Below, one piece after another: positions 31,830 through 40,172 of a stretch of DNA of 42,466 nucleotides; position 1 is the first letter of the stretch; each line of letters starts with the position of its first letter. A program made the position numbers and the translations under genes. The notes beneath the pieces are model-generated. The model was not told the DNA's origin and ran no database searches. It saw nothing but the letters and a program-made list of their open reading frames with translations. The DNA comes from Rubrivivax sp. (GTDB lineage Bacteria; Pseudomonadota; Gammaproteobacteria; Burkholderiales; Burkholderiaceae_C): positions 1 through 42,466 of the forward strand of contig JAEUPE010000153.1 in NCBI GenBank assembly GCA_016790435.1, given 5' to 3'.

Positions 31830-33787
31830 GGTCGCCTCCCTTGGTTGGGCGATGGGTTCGGCACTTGGTTGGGGACTTGCCCGGGCCCTTGGTTGGGCGT
31901 TGGGTTGGACGGACCCATGCGCGCCCCGCGCGGGCGGATCTGCTTCCAGTGCCCGGTGCTGTGGCATTGCTCGCAGGCGCCGCCGAAGGCCCCGTCGTGC
32001 ACGTCGTCGCGGCGGTGGCACGAGACGCAGGTGGTACCCACGGCCGCCGCCGCGCGCCCCTTCGGCGCCGGCAGCGTGTGGCAGCCCTCGCACGCCAGCG
32101 CCGCATGCGCGCCGTCGAGCACGAAGCTCGTGCGCCGCGTGTGGTCGAAGCTGCCCAGGCCCCAGTGGCGCGTGTTGTGGCAGCTCGCGCAGTCGGTGCC
32201 GAAGCGGGCCTTGTGCCGGTCGTCCTTCTGATGGCAGCCGACACACTCGCGCGGCGCGTCCCGATAGCGCGGCGTGGCGTGGCAGTCCTTGCACGCCACC
32301 TGTGCGTGCCGGCCGGTGAGCACGAAGCGCGTGCGCGTGTGGTCGTAGGTGGCCACCTTCCAGTTGCGCTCGTCGTGGCAGCTCTCGCAGCGCGTGCCGA
32401 GCTGGCCCTCGTGCTTGTCGTTCTTCTTGTGGCACGAGAAGCAGTCGAGCGCGGTGCCGCGGAACTTCGTCAAGTCGGCGTGGCAGCTCTTGCAGGCGAG
32501 GCCGGGCGCGGCGTGCGCCTGCCGCAGCGGGAAGCGCGTCTTGGCATGGTCGAACTTCGGCGAGCTCTTCCAGTCGCGTTCGCTGTGGCAGCCGGCGCAG
32601 TCGGTGCCGAGCGTGCCCTGGTGGCGGTCGTCGCTGCGGTGGCAGCCGATGCAGTCCTTCGGCGCCTGCTTGTGGTCGGGGCTCTTGTGGCACGACTCGC
32701 AGCGCGCATCGCGGTGCTTGCCGCGCAGCGCAAAGGCCGTCTTGTCGTGGTCGAAGCGGCCGCGCTCCTTCCAGTTGTTCTCGGTGTGGCAGGCAGCGCA
32801 GTCGGCGCCGAGGCGGCCCTCGTGCTTGTCGTCCTTGCGGTGGCAGTCGATGCAGGCGCTGCCCGGCTTGTCGCGGCCGATGTTCAGCGCCGAGGTGGCG
32901 CTGCCCGTGCCGGCGGGCCCGCCGTGGCAATCGGCGCACTTGGCACTGCGGTGCTTGCCGCGCAGGACGAATCGCGTCGCGGTGTCGTGGTTGAAGTTCG
33001 CCGGCCGCCAGGCCCGCGTGTCGTGGCACGACTCGCAGCGTTCGCCGAGCTGGCCCTTGTGTGAGCGGCGGTCGTCGTCGCGGTGGCAGGCCAGGCAGGC
33101 GCGCGCCGTGTCCTTGTACTTGCCGTCGCGGTGGCATGAGTCGCAACGCGCGTTGGCGTGTTTGCCGGTGAGGCCGAAGCGCGTCGTGCCGTGGTCGAAC
33201 TTCACGTCCTTCCAGGTCTGCTCGCCGTGGCAGTCGGCGCACTTCGGGCCGAGGCCGCCCTTGTGCACGTCGTCCTTGCGGTGGCAGGCGTTGCATTCCT
33301 GCGGCGCCTCGCGGTACTTGCGGCCGCTCTGGTGGCACGAGACGCATCCCGCCTTGGCCGTCTGCGGCATCTTGGCCAAGTCCGCGTGCTTGCCGCGCAG
33401 CGCCCAGTCGGTGCCGGCATGGTCGAACGTCGCCTTGTCGAGGTTCACGATGCGGGCGTTGCGGCCGCGGTGGTCGGTGTGGCAGCTGCGGCAGGCCTGC
33501 CCCTGCCCGGGCAGCGGGCGCATGCGGCCGTGCAGGCCGATGCGCTCACGCACGTCCTGCCCCACGTCCTTGTGGCACGACATGCACAGCCGGTCCTGCG
33601 CGGCGCGGTCGAAGCGGACGTGGCACTGGGCACACTCGTCCTCCCACTTCGCATGGCCGGCGATGACATCGCCCGGCCGCAGCACCGACTCCAGGCTCTG
33701 CGCGGCGGCCGGCGCGGCGGCGTACGTGAAGGCGAGCATGAGCGTCAGCGCGAGGCAGAGCCGGGACACGAACCTGAGCACGGGCAT
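31826..33787 (-). CDS. 24-haem cytochrome c
   Basis: 653 residues. Signal peptide (LCLALTLMLAFTYAAAPAAAQS) precedes 24 CXXCH motifs spread over residues ~50-620, often in pairs such as CxxCHxxDDxHxGxLGxxCxxCH. That pattern, with repeated FDHxxTxFxLxGKHxxxxCxxCH, resembles NrfB/DmsE-like and doubly repeated multihaem families. Extra His in H-x-C contexts can supply bis-His ligation. It is predicted to be a periplasmic haem wire passing electrons between the inner-membrane partner and the outer-membrane complex. The C-terminal ~25 residues are a Pro-Asn-Gln-rich tail (NQGPGQVPNQVPNPSPNQ) of unknown purpose. ATG 33787 overlaps the upstream stop (TGATG) and its stop overlaps the next ATG. Confidence 0.93.
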   Translation of the reverse strand: MPVLRFVSRLCLALTLMLAFTYAAAPAAAQSLESVLRPGDVIAGHAKWEDECAQCHVRFDRAAQDRLCMSCHKDVGQDVRERIGLHGRMRPLPGQGQACRSCHTDHRGRNARIVNLDKATFDHAGTDWALRGKHADLAKMPQTAKAGCVSCHQSGRKYREAPQECNACHRKDDVHKGGLGPKCADCHGEQTWKDVKFDHGTTRFGLTGKHANARCDSCHRDGKYKDTARACLACHRDDDRRSHKGQLGERCESCHDTRAWRPANFNHDTATRFVLRGKHRSAKCADCHGGPAGTGSATSALNIGRDKPGSACIDCHRKDDKHEGRLGADCAACHTENNWKERGRFDHDKTAFALRGKHRDARCESCHKSPDHKQAPKDCIGCHRSDDRHQGTLGTDCAGCHSERDWKSSPKFDHAKTRFPLRQAHAAPGLACKSCHADLTKFRGTALDCFSCHKKNDKHEGQLGTRCESCHDERNWKVATYDHTRTRFVLTGRHAQVACKDCHATPRYRDAPRECVGCHQKDDRHKARFGTDCASCHNTRHWGLGSFDHTRRTSFVLDGAHAALACEGCHTLPAPKGRAAAAVGTTCVSCHRRDDVHDGAFGGACEQCHSTGHWKQIRPRGARMGPSNPTPNQGPGQVPNQVPNPSPNQGRRP

Positions 33788-34782
33788 CAATAGGCATGCA
33801 CCGCAATCACATGCACGACGGTGCTGATCACGAGCAGATAGATGAACGGCAGGTGGGCGATGTGCCACAGCGCGAAGACGCGCCCGAAAGCCTGCCGACG
33901 GGCGACCTGCACCACCGCCTGCAGGTGGTCGTCGACGAGCCGCTCGGCGCGCCGGCGGCGCCGCGCCAGCTCGTCGGCGCTCCAGCGCCCGGCGGCGGCG
34001 CGCGCCGCCAGCGGCGCGCGCAGGTCGCGCAGGCCGCGCCACAGCGCGAAGCGGCGCTGCAGCGGCAGCAGCAGCACCTGCCGCAGGTCGCGCAGGCGCC
34101 GTGGCTCGCCGCCGAGCTCGCGCGCCTCGAAGGCCCTGAGGCGCTGCTCCACCGCCGGCGCGTAGTGCAGCGCCGAGGGACCGGCCCCTTCGCTGCCCTC
34201 GCCTCGCTCAGCGGCCAGGCGCCCGCGGCGCTGCACCGCGTGCAGCGCGGCCACGGCGTCCTCGACATGGCTGTTCAATCGCACGTAGAGAAAGCGCCCG
34301 ACCACGCCGCTCCCGACCACGATGGCCATGCTGTACAGCGCCACGGTGGCGTTCAGCGAGCCGGTGCGGAATGCCGCGTGCACGAGGATGAGCCAGGGCC
34401 CGAACACTCCCATCAGGAGGTGGAACCAGAACCATCCCTTGACCTTGCCGAGGCGCCGCATCCAGCCCGCGTACTTGCGCAGCGGATACAGGAACAGCAG
34501 CAACATCATCGAGGCGCCGGCCACGCCGACCCAATAACCGAGCCGTTCCTGCGGCCGCACCCAGCCTTCCTCGCCGATCTGCCACGCCAACATCACGAGC
34601 CCGGCCAGCGCCACGACGAGCAGCAAGTCTCGGAGCCACTGGCGGTCGCCCGGACGACCCGGGGCGGGTGCGCTCGATGTGGGGGACGGGTCGATGCGCT
34701 CATCCTCCGCGGATGGATTGGAGGCGGCGAGCAGGCTGGCATCGGCCACGGTCGGCGCGAAGGAGTCCGTCATGCTGCCCAT
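33787..34782 (-). CDS. Membrane cytochrome b-like protein of the multihaem operon
   Basis: 331 residues. Four likely transmembrane helices: two between residues ~50 and 105 (LLLVVALAGLVMLAWQI and VGVAGASMMLLLFLYPL), one with WFWFHLLMGVFGPWLILVHAAF, one with LYSMAIVVGSGVVGRFLYV, and a last at the C-terminus, ALWHIAHLPFIYLLVISTVVHVIAVHAY. Paired His on these helices suggest b-type haem ligands, as in ferric-reductase or cytochrome b561-like proteins. A long Arg-rich cytoplasmic loop lies between helices four and five. I infer the inner-membrane electron exchange point, probably with quinone. ATG 34782 has GGAG at 8 bases; a GTG at 34788 overlapping the upstream stop and an ATG at 34773 are alternatives. 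Confidence 0.75.
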   Translation of the reverse strand: MGSMTDSFAPTVADASLLAASNPSAEDERIDPSPTSSAPAPGRPGDRQWLRDLLLVVALAGLVMLAWQIGEEGWVRPQERLGYWVGVAGASMMLLLFLYPLRKYAGWMRRLGKVKGWFWFHLLMGVFGPWLILVHAAFRTGSLNATVALYSMAIVVGSGVVGRFLYVRLNSHVEDAVAALHAVQRRGRLAAERGEGSEGAGPSALHYAPAVEQRLRAFEARELGGEPRRLRDLRQVLLLPLQRRFALWRGLRDLRAPLAARAAAGRWSADELARRRRRAERLVDDHLQAVVQVARRQAFGRVFALWHIAHLPFIYLLVISTVVHVIAVHAY

Positions 34783-34784
34783 GC

Positions 34785-36038
34785 TCACAACTCCACGTGG
34801 ATGCTGGTCGCCTGCAGCCGCGTGCGGTCGGCCGACAGGGTGCCCTTGACGGCGACGCGCCGGTTGAGCGCCAGGTCGGCCACGGTGCCGCCTTCGAACC
34901 GCGGCGTGCCGGCGTAGCTGACCGTCACGCCGCGCACGACGAAGGTCAGCGCGGTGGTGTCGAGCGCGCTGATGCGGCCCTCGAGCTCGAACCGGCGGCC
35001 GTCGGACTCGTCGTCGGACTCGAGCTCGACCTTGCGCGCGACCAGCGTGCCGCCGACCGTGCGCCCCTCCACCTCGACGCGCGCACCGACGGCGAGGCTG
35101 GCAGTGCCGCCCTCGAAAGTCGCCCCCCGCGCGTCCACCGGGACACCATCGACGCTGAAGTCCTGCGGCGACGCGAAGAGGGTGATGCGGCCTTCGATCT
35201 CGACCTGTTCACTGTCGCCCAGCATCAAGCCGGCAGGGCGCAACGCGCTTGCGATCCACTCCGTGCCGGTGCGCTGCGGCTGCAGCTTGACGCGCGCGAG
35301 CGTGCCCGCGGGCAACGAGGCCGGCAGATCGGCCTCGCCGAGGGCCGAGAGATCGATCGCGACGCCGCCCATCAGGAGCCGGCGCAGGCCACGCTCGTAG
35401 GTGTCGACAGGAGCGCGCAGCACGTAGGCCGGCGCCTGCGTGCGCGGCTCGATGCGCGTGGCCACGATGCGGGCATCGGCCACGTCCAGCTGGCCGAACA
35501 CGGCCAACACGTCGCCGGCGCGCAGCGAGGTCAGGCCGCCAGACAGCCGCGCATCCAGCACCGTGGTGGGCGTGACGACGACGCGCTGGCCCAGCACCCG
35601 CAGCACGGTACCGGAGGGCTCGACGCTCTCCAGCGGCCCGATCACCTGCTCGACCACGCGCACGCGCAGGGCGGTGGAATCACGCCGCGTGCCGCTGTCG
35701 ACGATGGCCGAGCCTTCGATGGCGGTCATCGTGCCGAGTTGCAGCGCCTGGGTGTCGAGCGGCTGGCCGTCGTCGTCGACGATCTGCGCGCCGCTTTCGT
35801 CGTGGTGGATGCCGCCGACCACGACGGAGCCGAAGCCGCTCACCGGCCCCACCGTCACGCTGGCCGGCGTGGCGCCGGTGCCGCCAGAGTCGACGCCCCC
35901 GCACCCGGAGAGCAGGAGGATCGCCACCAGTGCGATGAGCGAATACACCGCGCTGGCGATCCATGCCGCCCAGGCGGCCATCGCCGCCCGCCGGGTGTAG
36001 GGCCCGTACGGGAGCTCAGAGTTTCGGGTCATCGGCAT
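34785..36038 (-). CDS. DUF5666-domain lipoprotein
   Basis: 417 residues. A long N-terminus leads to a hydrophobic segment ending in lipobox LLLSGC followed by GGVDSGG, so a lipoprotein is predicted. The rest is a series of small beta domains of the DUF5666 type (GPVSGFGSVVVGGI, FSVDGVPVDARGATFEGG, LEGRISALDTTALTFVVRGVTVSY, LALNRRVAVKGTL). DUF5666 proteins are extracytoplasmic with unknown activity; I infer a structural or assembly partner of the cytochrome complex. ATG 36038 has GGAG 7 bases upstream and overlaps the DUF6502 gene by 23 bp; its end overlaps or touches the membrane-protein start, keeping the operon coupled. Confidence 0.85.
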   Translation of the reverse strand: MPMTRNSELPYGPYTRRAAMAAWAAWIASAVYSLIALVAILLLSGCGGVDSGGTGATPASVTVGPVSGFGSVVVGGIHHDESGAQIVDDDGQPLDTQALQLGTMTAIEGSAIVDSGTRRDSTALRVRVVEQVIGPLESVEPSGTVLRVLGQRVVVTPTTVLDARLSGGLTSLRAGDVLAVFGQLDVADARIVATRIEPRTQAPAYVLRAPVDTYERGLRRLLMGGVAIDLSALGEADLPASLPAGTLARVKLQPQRTGTEWIASALRPAGLMLGDSEQVEIEGRITLFASPQDFSVDGVPVDARGATFEGGTASLAVGARVEVEGRTVGGTLVARKVELESDDESDGRRFELEGRISALDTTALTFVVRGVTVSYAGTPRFEGGTVADLALNRRVAVKGTLSADRTRLQATSIHVEL

Positions 36039-36891
36039 TCGAAGGCTCCATCGTTGCCCCAGGGAGTGCGGGCAACGGCTCGTGATAGGCGTAAAGGCCG
36101 ACGCGCAGACGGTGGTCGGGCGCGCGCCCGGCAGCGCCGTCCTGCTCGATCAGCGCCTCCAGCGCCGGCACGAGCGCGGCGAGCAGGTGCGTCCACTGCG
36201 CCGAGACGAGCGCCTGGGCGGCGGGCACCGAGGCACCCGAGATCGTGTTGCTGAAGATCGCCTGCTCGAGGTGCCGGCGGTCGCGGTGCAGCACGTTGGC
36301 CACCGCGGCGGCGAGGTGGTCGCCGACGTTGGCGGCGAGAAAGCCGTACAGGCGCGCCTCGTCAGCCTCGGGCACCACGCGCACCGGCAGGGGCACGACG
36401 CTGTCGCCCTGGTCGGCCAGCCTGACCATGCCCAGGCGCAGCATCTCGTCGAGCAGGCTGCGCGGGTGCACGTGCTTGGTCACCGACTGCGCCATCGACT
36501 CGAAGCTCGGCGCCGGCCCCTGGCGCGGCAGCTTGCGCACATGCCCGTTGCGGTGCCGCAGCGAGCGGTCGGCGAGCCAGCGCGTGAGCAGTTGCGTCGC
36601 CGGCGTCATGCGCTGCAGCGACCGCGGCGCGAGATCGGCGCCGATGCGCGCCACGTCGCGCCGGCTCAGGCCGGTGGCGGTGGCCACCTGGCTGACATCG
36701 CGCACCGCGTCGTTGCCGGCGGCCTGCCGGCGTTCACGCGCCGCCCGCACATAAGCCCGCTTGAACAGTTCCTCGGCCTTGGCGAAGTGCAGGCCCCGCG
36801 CCACGCACAGGCGCGCCAGCGGCAGCAGCACCTCTTCGGCGGTGCGCAGCAGCAGGGCCTCGCGGTCGGCGATGTTCGCGGCTTCGGGCAT
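36016..36891 (-). CDS. DUF6502 family protein, probable regulator
   Basis: 291 residues, no signal peptide. The N-terminal half has LLLPLARLCVARGLHFAKAEELFKRAYVRAA and VATATGLSRRDVARI, helix-turn-helix-like segments typical of the DUF6502 family; the C-terminal half is helical (GFLAANVGDHLAAAVANVL). DUF6502 proteins are commonly found upstream of DUF5666 genes, as here. A DNA-binding regulatory role is inferred. ATG 36891 (MPEAANIADREA) is preferred because the other candidate, ATG 36921, lies inside a perfect palindrome likely to be an operator; neither has a clear ribosome site. First gene of the seven-gene electron-conduit operon. Confidence 0.78.
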   Translation of the reverse strand: MPEAANIADREALLLRTAEEVLLPLARLCVARGLHFAKAEELFKRAYVRAARERRQAAGNDAVRDVSQVATATGLSRRDVARIGADLAPRSLQRMTPATQLLTRWLADRSLRHRNGHVRKLPRQGPAPSFESMAQSVTKHVHPRSLLDEMLRLGMVRLADQGDSVVPLPVRVVPEADEARLYGFLAANVGDHLAAAVANVLHRDRRHLEQAIFSNTISGASVPAAQALVSAQWTHLLAALVPALEALIEQDGAAGRAPDHRLRVGLYAYHEPLPALPGATMEPSNADDPKL

Positions 36892-36902
36892 GGCTTGGCG
36901 GG

Positions 36903-36923
36903 AAATGCGCAATTCGCGCATTT
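36903..36923. promoter_or_regulatory. Palindrome at the head of the electron-conduit operon
   Basis: AAATGCGC-AATTC-GCGCATTT is a perfect 8-bp dyad immediately upstream of ATG 36891 and covering the alternative ATG 36921. A repressor site, perhaps for the DUF6502 protein itself, is inferred. Confidence 0.55.
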
Positions 36924-36927
36924 ACCG

Positions 36928-36944
36928 CTGAAGCCCACCTGAAG
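36928..36944 (+). promoter_or_regulatory. CTGAAG-N5-CTGAAG direct repeat upstream of the conduit operon
   Basis: Two identical hexamers 11 bp apart, the geometry of PmrA/QseB-type response-regulator boxes. The same arrangement occurs at 38471-38487 and, in variant form, in 41367-41406. Otherwise 36945-37108 shows no gene. Confidence 0.6.
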
Positions 36945-37108
36945 ATCAAGCGCCAGGCCCAATACAACGGTGAGAACTTGTATGCCGTGGGCGCGCGGTT
37001 CGCACAGCGGCGATGCCGCCTCCGGCGCTCGATCGTTGCCCTGGACGGCGAGCCGGGGAGCGCGCCGGACAGCGCCCGGTCAGCGCCGGTCGCCGCGCCG
37101 ACTTGGCC

Positions 37109-37639
37109 TCAGTCGTCGCGCTTGGGCAACGAGTGTGCGATGCCCTGGTGGCACTCGATGCAGGTCTTGCCCTCCTTGCGGCCCTCTTCCATCTTCTCGC
37201 GCGCGCGCGGCGTCTGCTTGTGGAAGTCCATCGCCTCCCAGCTGTGGCAGTTGCGACATTCGCGCGAGTCGTTGGCCTTCATGCCGGCCCACACGTGCTC
37301 GGCGAGCTCCTTGCGCTTGGCCTCGAACTTCTCGGGCGTGTCGATGGTGCCGCGGAAGTGGTGGAACAACTCATTGGAGGCTTGCATCTTGCGCAAGAGC
37401 TTCGGCCCCCAGGCCTTCGGCACATGGCAGTCGGCACAGACGGCCCCCACGCCGGTGCGGTTGGAGGCGTGCGCGCTCTTGCGGTACTCCTCGTAGACGG
37501 TGCTCTTCATCTCGTGGCAGGAGATGCAGAACGCCATCGTGTTGGTGGCTTCCATCGCGGTGTTGAAGCCGCCCCAGAACACCACACCGAGGAGGCCGCC
37601 CACGAGCAGCAGCGCAAAGGCGGACCTCGGTGCGCGCAT
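37109..37639 (-). CDS. NapC/NirT-family tetraheme cytochrome c
   Basis: 176 residues. One N-terminal transmembrane helix ([17 protein letters not shown]) anchors the protein, followed by four CXXCH motifs: CISCHEM, CADCHVP, CRNCHSW and CIECHQG. Order, spacing and the helix are those of the NapC/NirT/NrfH family, which oxidise quinol and pass electrons to periplasmic partners, or run in reverse. ATG 37639 overlaps the stop of the diheme gene (TGATG), so they are a coupled pair. It probably connects the quinone pool with the diheme protein and perhaps with the multihaem conduit 200 bp downstream. Confidence 0.95.
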   Translation of the reverse strand: MRAPRSAFALLLVGGLLGVVFWGGFNTAMEATNTMAFCISCHEMKSTVYEEYRKSAHASNRTGVGAVCADCHVPKAWGPKLLRKMQASNELFHHFRGTIDTPEKFEAKRKELAEHVWAGMKANDSRECRNCHSWEAMDFHKQTPRAREKMEEGRKEGKTCIECHQGIAHSLPKRDD

Positions 37640-38349
37640 CACTTCGGCGGCAGCGTGGTGAGGTGCACGGCGATGTCGGCCGCGATCTGGTGGTCGAGCG
37701 CCCGCAGCGCCGGCATGGCCTCACCCGGCTGGCCGTTGAGCAGCTTGTGCATCATCTCGGCGCCGTTGTCGGCGACCGAGCCGAGCGGCGGGCCGTCCTT
37801 GACCTTCTTGCCGTCTTCGCCGTGGCAGCCGGCGCACAGGGTGTTGAAGTAGGTGGCGCCGCGTGCGCGGTCGCCCTTGGCCTTGTTGGCCGCGTCGATG
37901 TACTTCGGCAAGCTGCCCTGGCCCTTGCTGACGAAGAGCGCGAGGTCGCTCGCGTCCTTGGCGCTCAGCATCGCCTCGGTGTAGCCGTGTGTCTTGTCGC
38001 GCAGCAGCGCGGCGATGGTGGCCGGCTCCTTGCCCGCCGCCCCCTGGATGCCGACGAAGCCGGTGAAGTGGCTGCCCTTGGCGTAGGCGCCGTCCTTGCC
38101 GCGGTAGTCCCAGCCGTGGCACTCCTTGCAGCGCCAGGAGTTCTCCTTGCCGTACTTGCCGCCCTTGATGTACGACGGATGGTCCGCGCCGGGCTTGGCG
38201 GTCTTGTTCTCGGCGTAGTACTTGTCGTACAGGCGCGCGCCACGTGCGATGGCGGACTCGACCTCCTGGGCCTGCGCGGACATCGCGGTGCAAACGAGCA
38301 GGATCGCTGCGGCCAGGCCGGTCAAGCGGGCGGATGTGCTGAAGCTCAT
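37639..38349 (-). CDS. Diheme cytochrome c
   Basis: 236 residues with a signal peptide ([17 protein letters not shown]). Two haem sites are visible, [16 protein letters not shown] near residue 75 and [19 protein letters not shown] near residue 175, each in a class-I-like domain; Met residues downstream (GEAMPALR and others) may be axial ligands. It is a soluble periplasmic electron carrier or small oxidoreductase; I cannot name the substrate. ATG 38349 is preferred because AGAGGAG lies six bases upstream; the ATG at 38355 directly abuts that site. It is first in the pair with the NapC/NirT gene. A CTGAAG-N5-CTGAAG repeat lies 122 bp upstream. Confidence 0.9.
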   Translation of the reverse strand: MSFSTSARLTGLAAAILLVCTAMSAQAQEVESAIARGARLYDKYYAENKTAKPGADHPSYIKGGKYGKENSWRCKECHGWDYRGKDGAYAKGSHFTGFVGIQGAAGKEPATIAALLRDKTHGYTEAMLSAKDASDLALFVSKGQGSLPKYIDAANKAKGDRARGATYFNTLCAGCHGEDGKKVKDGPPLGSVADNGAEMMHKLLNGQPGEAMPALRALDHQIAADIAVHLTTLPPK

Positions 38350-38470
38350 CGTCATCTCCTCTGTGCGCCAGACGCTGGATCGCGAAGGCGCATGGCAGTG
38401 TTGCGCGCGGCCGGGTGCCGGGCTTGCTCTGCATCAAGCGCCCCATCGAACGAGCGATCCGCTTACAAGC

Positions 38471-38487
38471 CTGAAGCGAACCTGAAG
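38471..38487 (+). promoter_or_regulatory. CTGAAG-N5-CTGAAG direct repeat upstream of the diheme/NapC operon
   Basis: Two identical hexamers 11 bp apart in the 200-bp gap between the diheme start and the histidine-kinase stop; same sequence as at 36928-36944. Confidence 0.62.
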
Positions 38488-38549
38488 ACCGACAGCCATG
38501 AGCCGACGGACATGCCGGTGGGGACACCCGACGGCGCCAGCCAGGCGCA

Positions 38550-40109
38550 CTAGCCTTCGATCTTGGCGGCAGCCGCCGGCAGGCGGATGAGCACCCGTAG
38601 GCCCGCCTGCGGCGCGTCGTGCAGGTCGAGGGCGCCACCGTACAGCGCCACCAACTCGGCGGCGATGGACAGGCCGAGCCCGGTGCCCGGCGTGGACTCA
38701 TCGAGCCGCGTTCCGCGGGTCAACACGGCTGCACGGTCTTCTGCCGCAATGCCGGGGCCGTCGTCGTCGATGCGGATGACGAGGCGCGGGCCTCCGTGCG
38801 CCGCCTCAGGGTCGGTCTCACCTGCGGTCTCACTTTCGGTGTCATGTGCGGCGTCATGTGCGGCGTCTTGTGCGGTGTCACCTCCGGCCTCGTGTGGGGC
38901 TTCATCTGCGATCCCAGTCCACACGGCCACGCGCACCTCGCGCCGCGCCCACTTGCAGGCGTTGTCGAGCACGTTGCCGACGATCTCCTGCAGGTCCTCG
39001 GCCTCGCCGGCGAAGCGGCAGGCCGCATCCGCCGGCAGCACGACGAGCACGAGGCCGCGCCCGGCAGGCACCTTCTCCATCACGCGCACGAGCCCGGCAA
39101 GCAGCGGCGCCACTGCGACACGGGCGCCGGGCAGCCCCTGCGCCGCGGCGGCGCGCGAGCGCGCGAGGTGCCACTCCACGTGGCGTTGGCCCCGGTCCAC
39201 CTGCTCGCGCACGAGGCCGGGCAGGTCGGCCGCCGCCGCGCGGTCGCGTGCAGCCGCCGTGGCGGCCTGCCGCATGGCCGCCAATGGCGTCTTGAGGGCA
39301 TGCGCGAGGTTGCCGGCCTGCGTGCGCGCGCGCGCCACCACTTCGGCATTGCGCGCGAGCACGGCGTTGAAGTCGTCGACCAGCGGCTGCACCTCGGCCG
39401 GCAACACGCCTTCGAGGCGCAACGCGCGCCCATCGTGCACGGCGGCCACGGCCCGCTGCAGCGTGCGCAGCGGCGCCAGGCCCACTGCCAGTTGCGCCCA
39501 GGTGGCCGCACCGAGCAAGGCGAGCAGCGCGGCGAGCGAAGCCGCCAGCACGCCGTTGAAGCGCTGCATCGCCGCCCGCGTCTCGCCCTGCTCGGCGGCG
39601 ACGATCAGGCGCCACCTCGGCGCGCTACCGGCCTCGCGCCTGACCGATCGCTCGACCACCAGCAGCGGCTCGCCCTGTGGCCCGGCCACCTCGTGCACGT
39701 CGACCGCGCCATCGGCCAGCGCATCGACCGGCAGGCCGAGCGTGGCGTCCCACAGCGAGCGCGAACGCAGCACGCCGCGGCGCGGCACCGGGCCGGGCCC
39801 GGCCCCGCCCGCGGCGCCTTCCTCGTCGATCTGCCAGTACAGGCCCGAACGCGGGCGCGACCAGCGCGGATCGCTGAGCGTGGTGGCGTCGATCTCGGGC
39901 CGGCCGTCAGCGTCGAACTCCAGCCTTGCCGTCACCTGGTCCAGCTGAGCGGTGAGCGTGAGCACGGCCTGGCGCTGCACGTGGTCACGGAAGAGGCCCG
40001 CCAGCAGCACGCCCGCCAGCACCAGCGCCACGAGCAATGCCACTACCGTCGCGGCGAGCAGGCGCCAGCGCAGCGAGCGCCGCCATGCGGGGCTTCGCAC
40101 GGTACTCAT
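38550..40109 (-). CDS. QseC/PmrB-like sensor histidine kinase
   Basis: 519 residues. A transmembrane helix at ~17-38 and another at ~188-210 flank a periplasmic domain of ~150 residues (YWQIDEEG, PLLVVERSVR). HAMP, then the H-box GNLAHALKTPLAAMR with His270, N-box EIVGNVLDNACKWAR, G1 DDDGPGIAAED and G2 GTGLGLSIAAEL. The NLAHxLKTPL H-box is the PhoQ/QseC style. Between N and G1 boxes is an Asp/Ala/His-rich insertion (DTAQDAAHDAAHDTESE) encoded by 12-bp repeats. ATG 40109 is 63 bp after the response-regulator stop; no clear ribosome site. It presumably senses periplasmic or redox conditions and phosphorylates the upstream-encoded regulator. Confidence 0.93.
   Translation of the reverse strand: MSTVRSPAWRRSLRWRLLAATVVALLVALVLAGVLLAGLFRDHVQRQAVLTLTAQLDQVTARLEFDADGRPEIDATTLSDPRWSRPRSGLYWQIDEEGAAGGAGPGPVPRRGVLRSRSLWDATLGLPVDALADGAVDVHEVAGPQGEPLLVVERSVRREAGSAPRWRLIVAAEQGETRAAMQRFNGVLAASLAALLALLGAATWAQLAVGLAPLRTLQRAVAAVHDGRALRLEGVLPAEVQPLVDDFNAVLARNAEVVARARTQAGNLAHALKTPLAAMRQAATAAARDRAAAADLPGLVREQVDRGQRHVEWHLARSRAAAAQGLPGARVAVAPLLAGLVRVMEKVPAGRGLVLVVLPADAACRFAGEAEDLQEIVGNVLDNACKWARREVRVAVWTGIADEAPHEAGGDTAQDAAHDAAHDTESETAGETDPEAAHGGPRLVIRIDDDGPGIAAEDRAAVLTRGTRLDESTPGTGLGLSIAAELVALYGGALDLHDAPQAGLRVLIRLPAAAAKIEG
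38841..38888 (-). repeat. 12-bp microrepeat in the kinase ATPase domain
   Basis: Three near-identical 12-mers (gtcatgtgcggc type, plus strand) and a degenerate fourth encode the DAAHDAAHDT insertion. Confidence 0.8.
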
Positions 40110-40172
40110 GGTGAGGTGCTCACGGCGTCGTGCTCGCCTCACATCGATGCCATCGCACCCGCGGCGCCGCAC

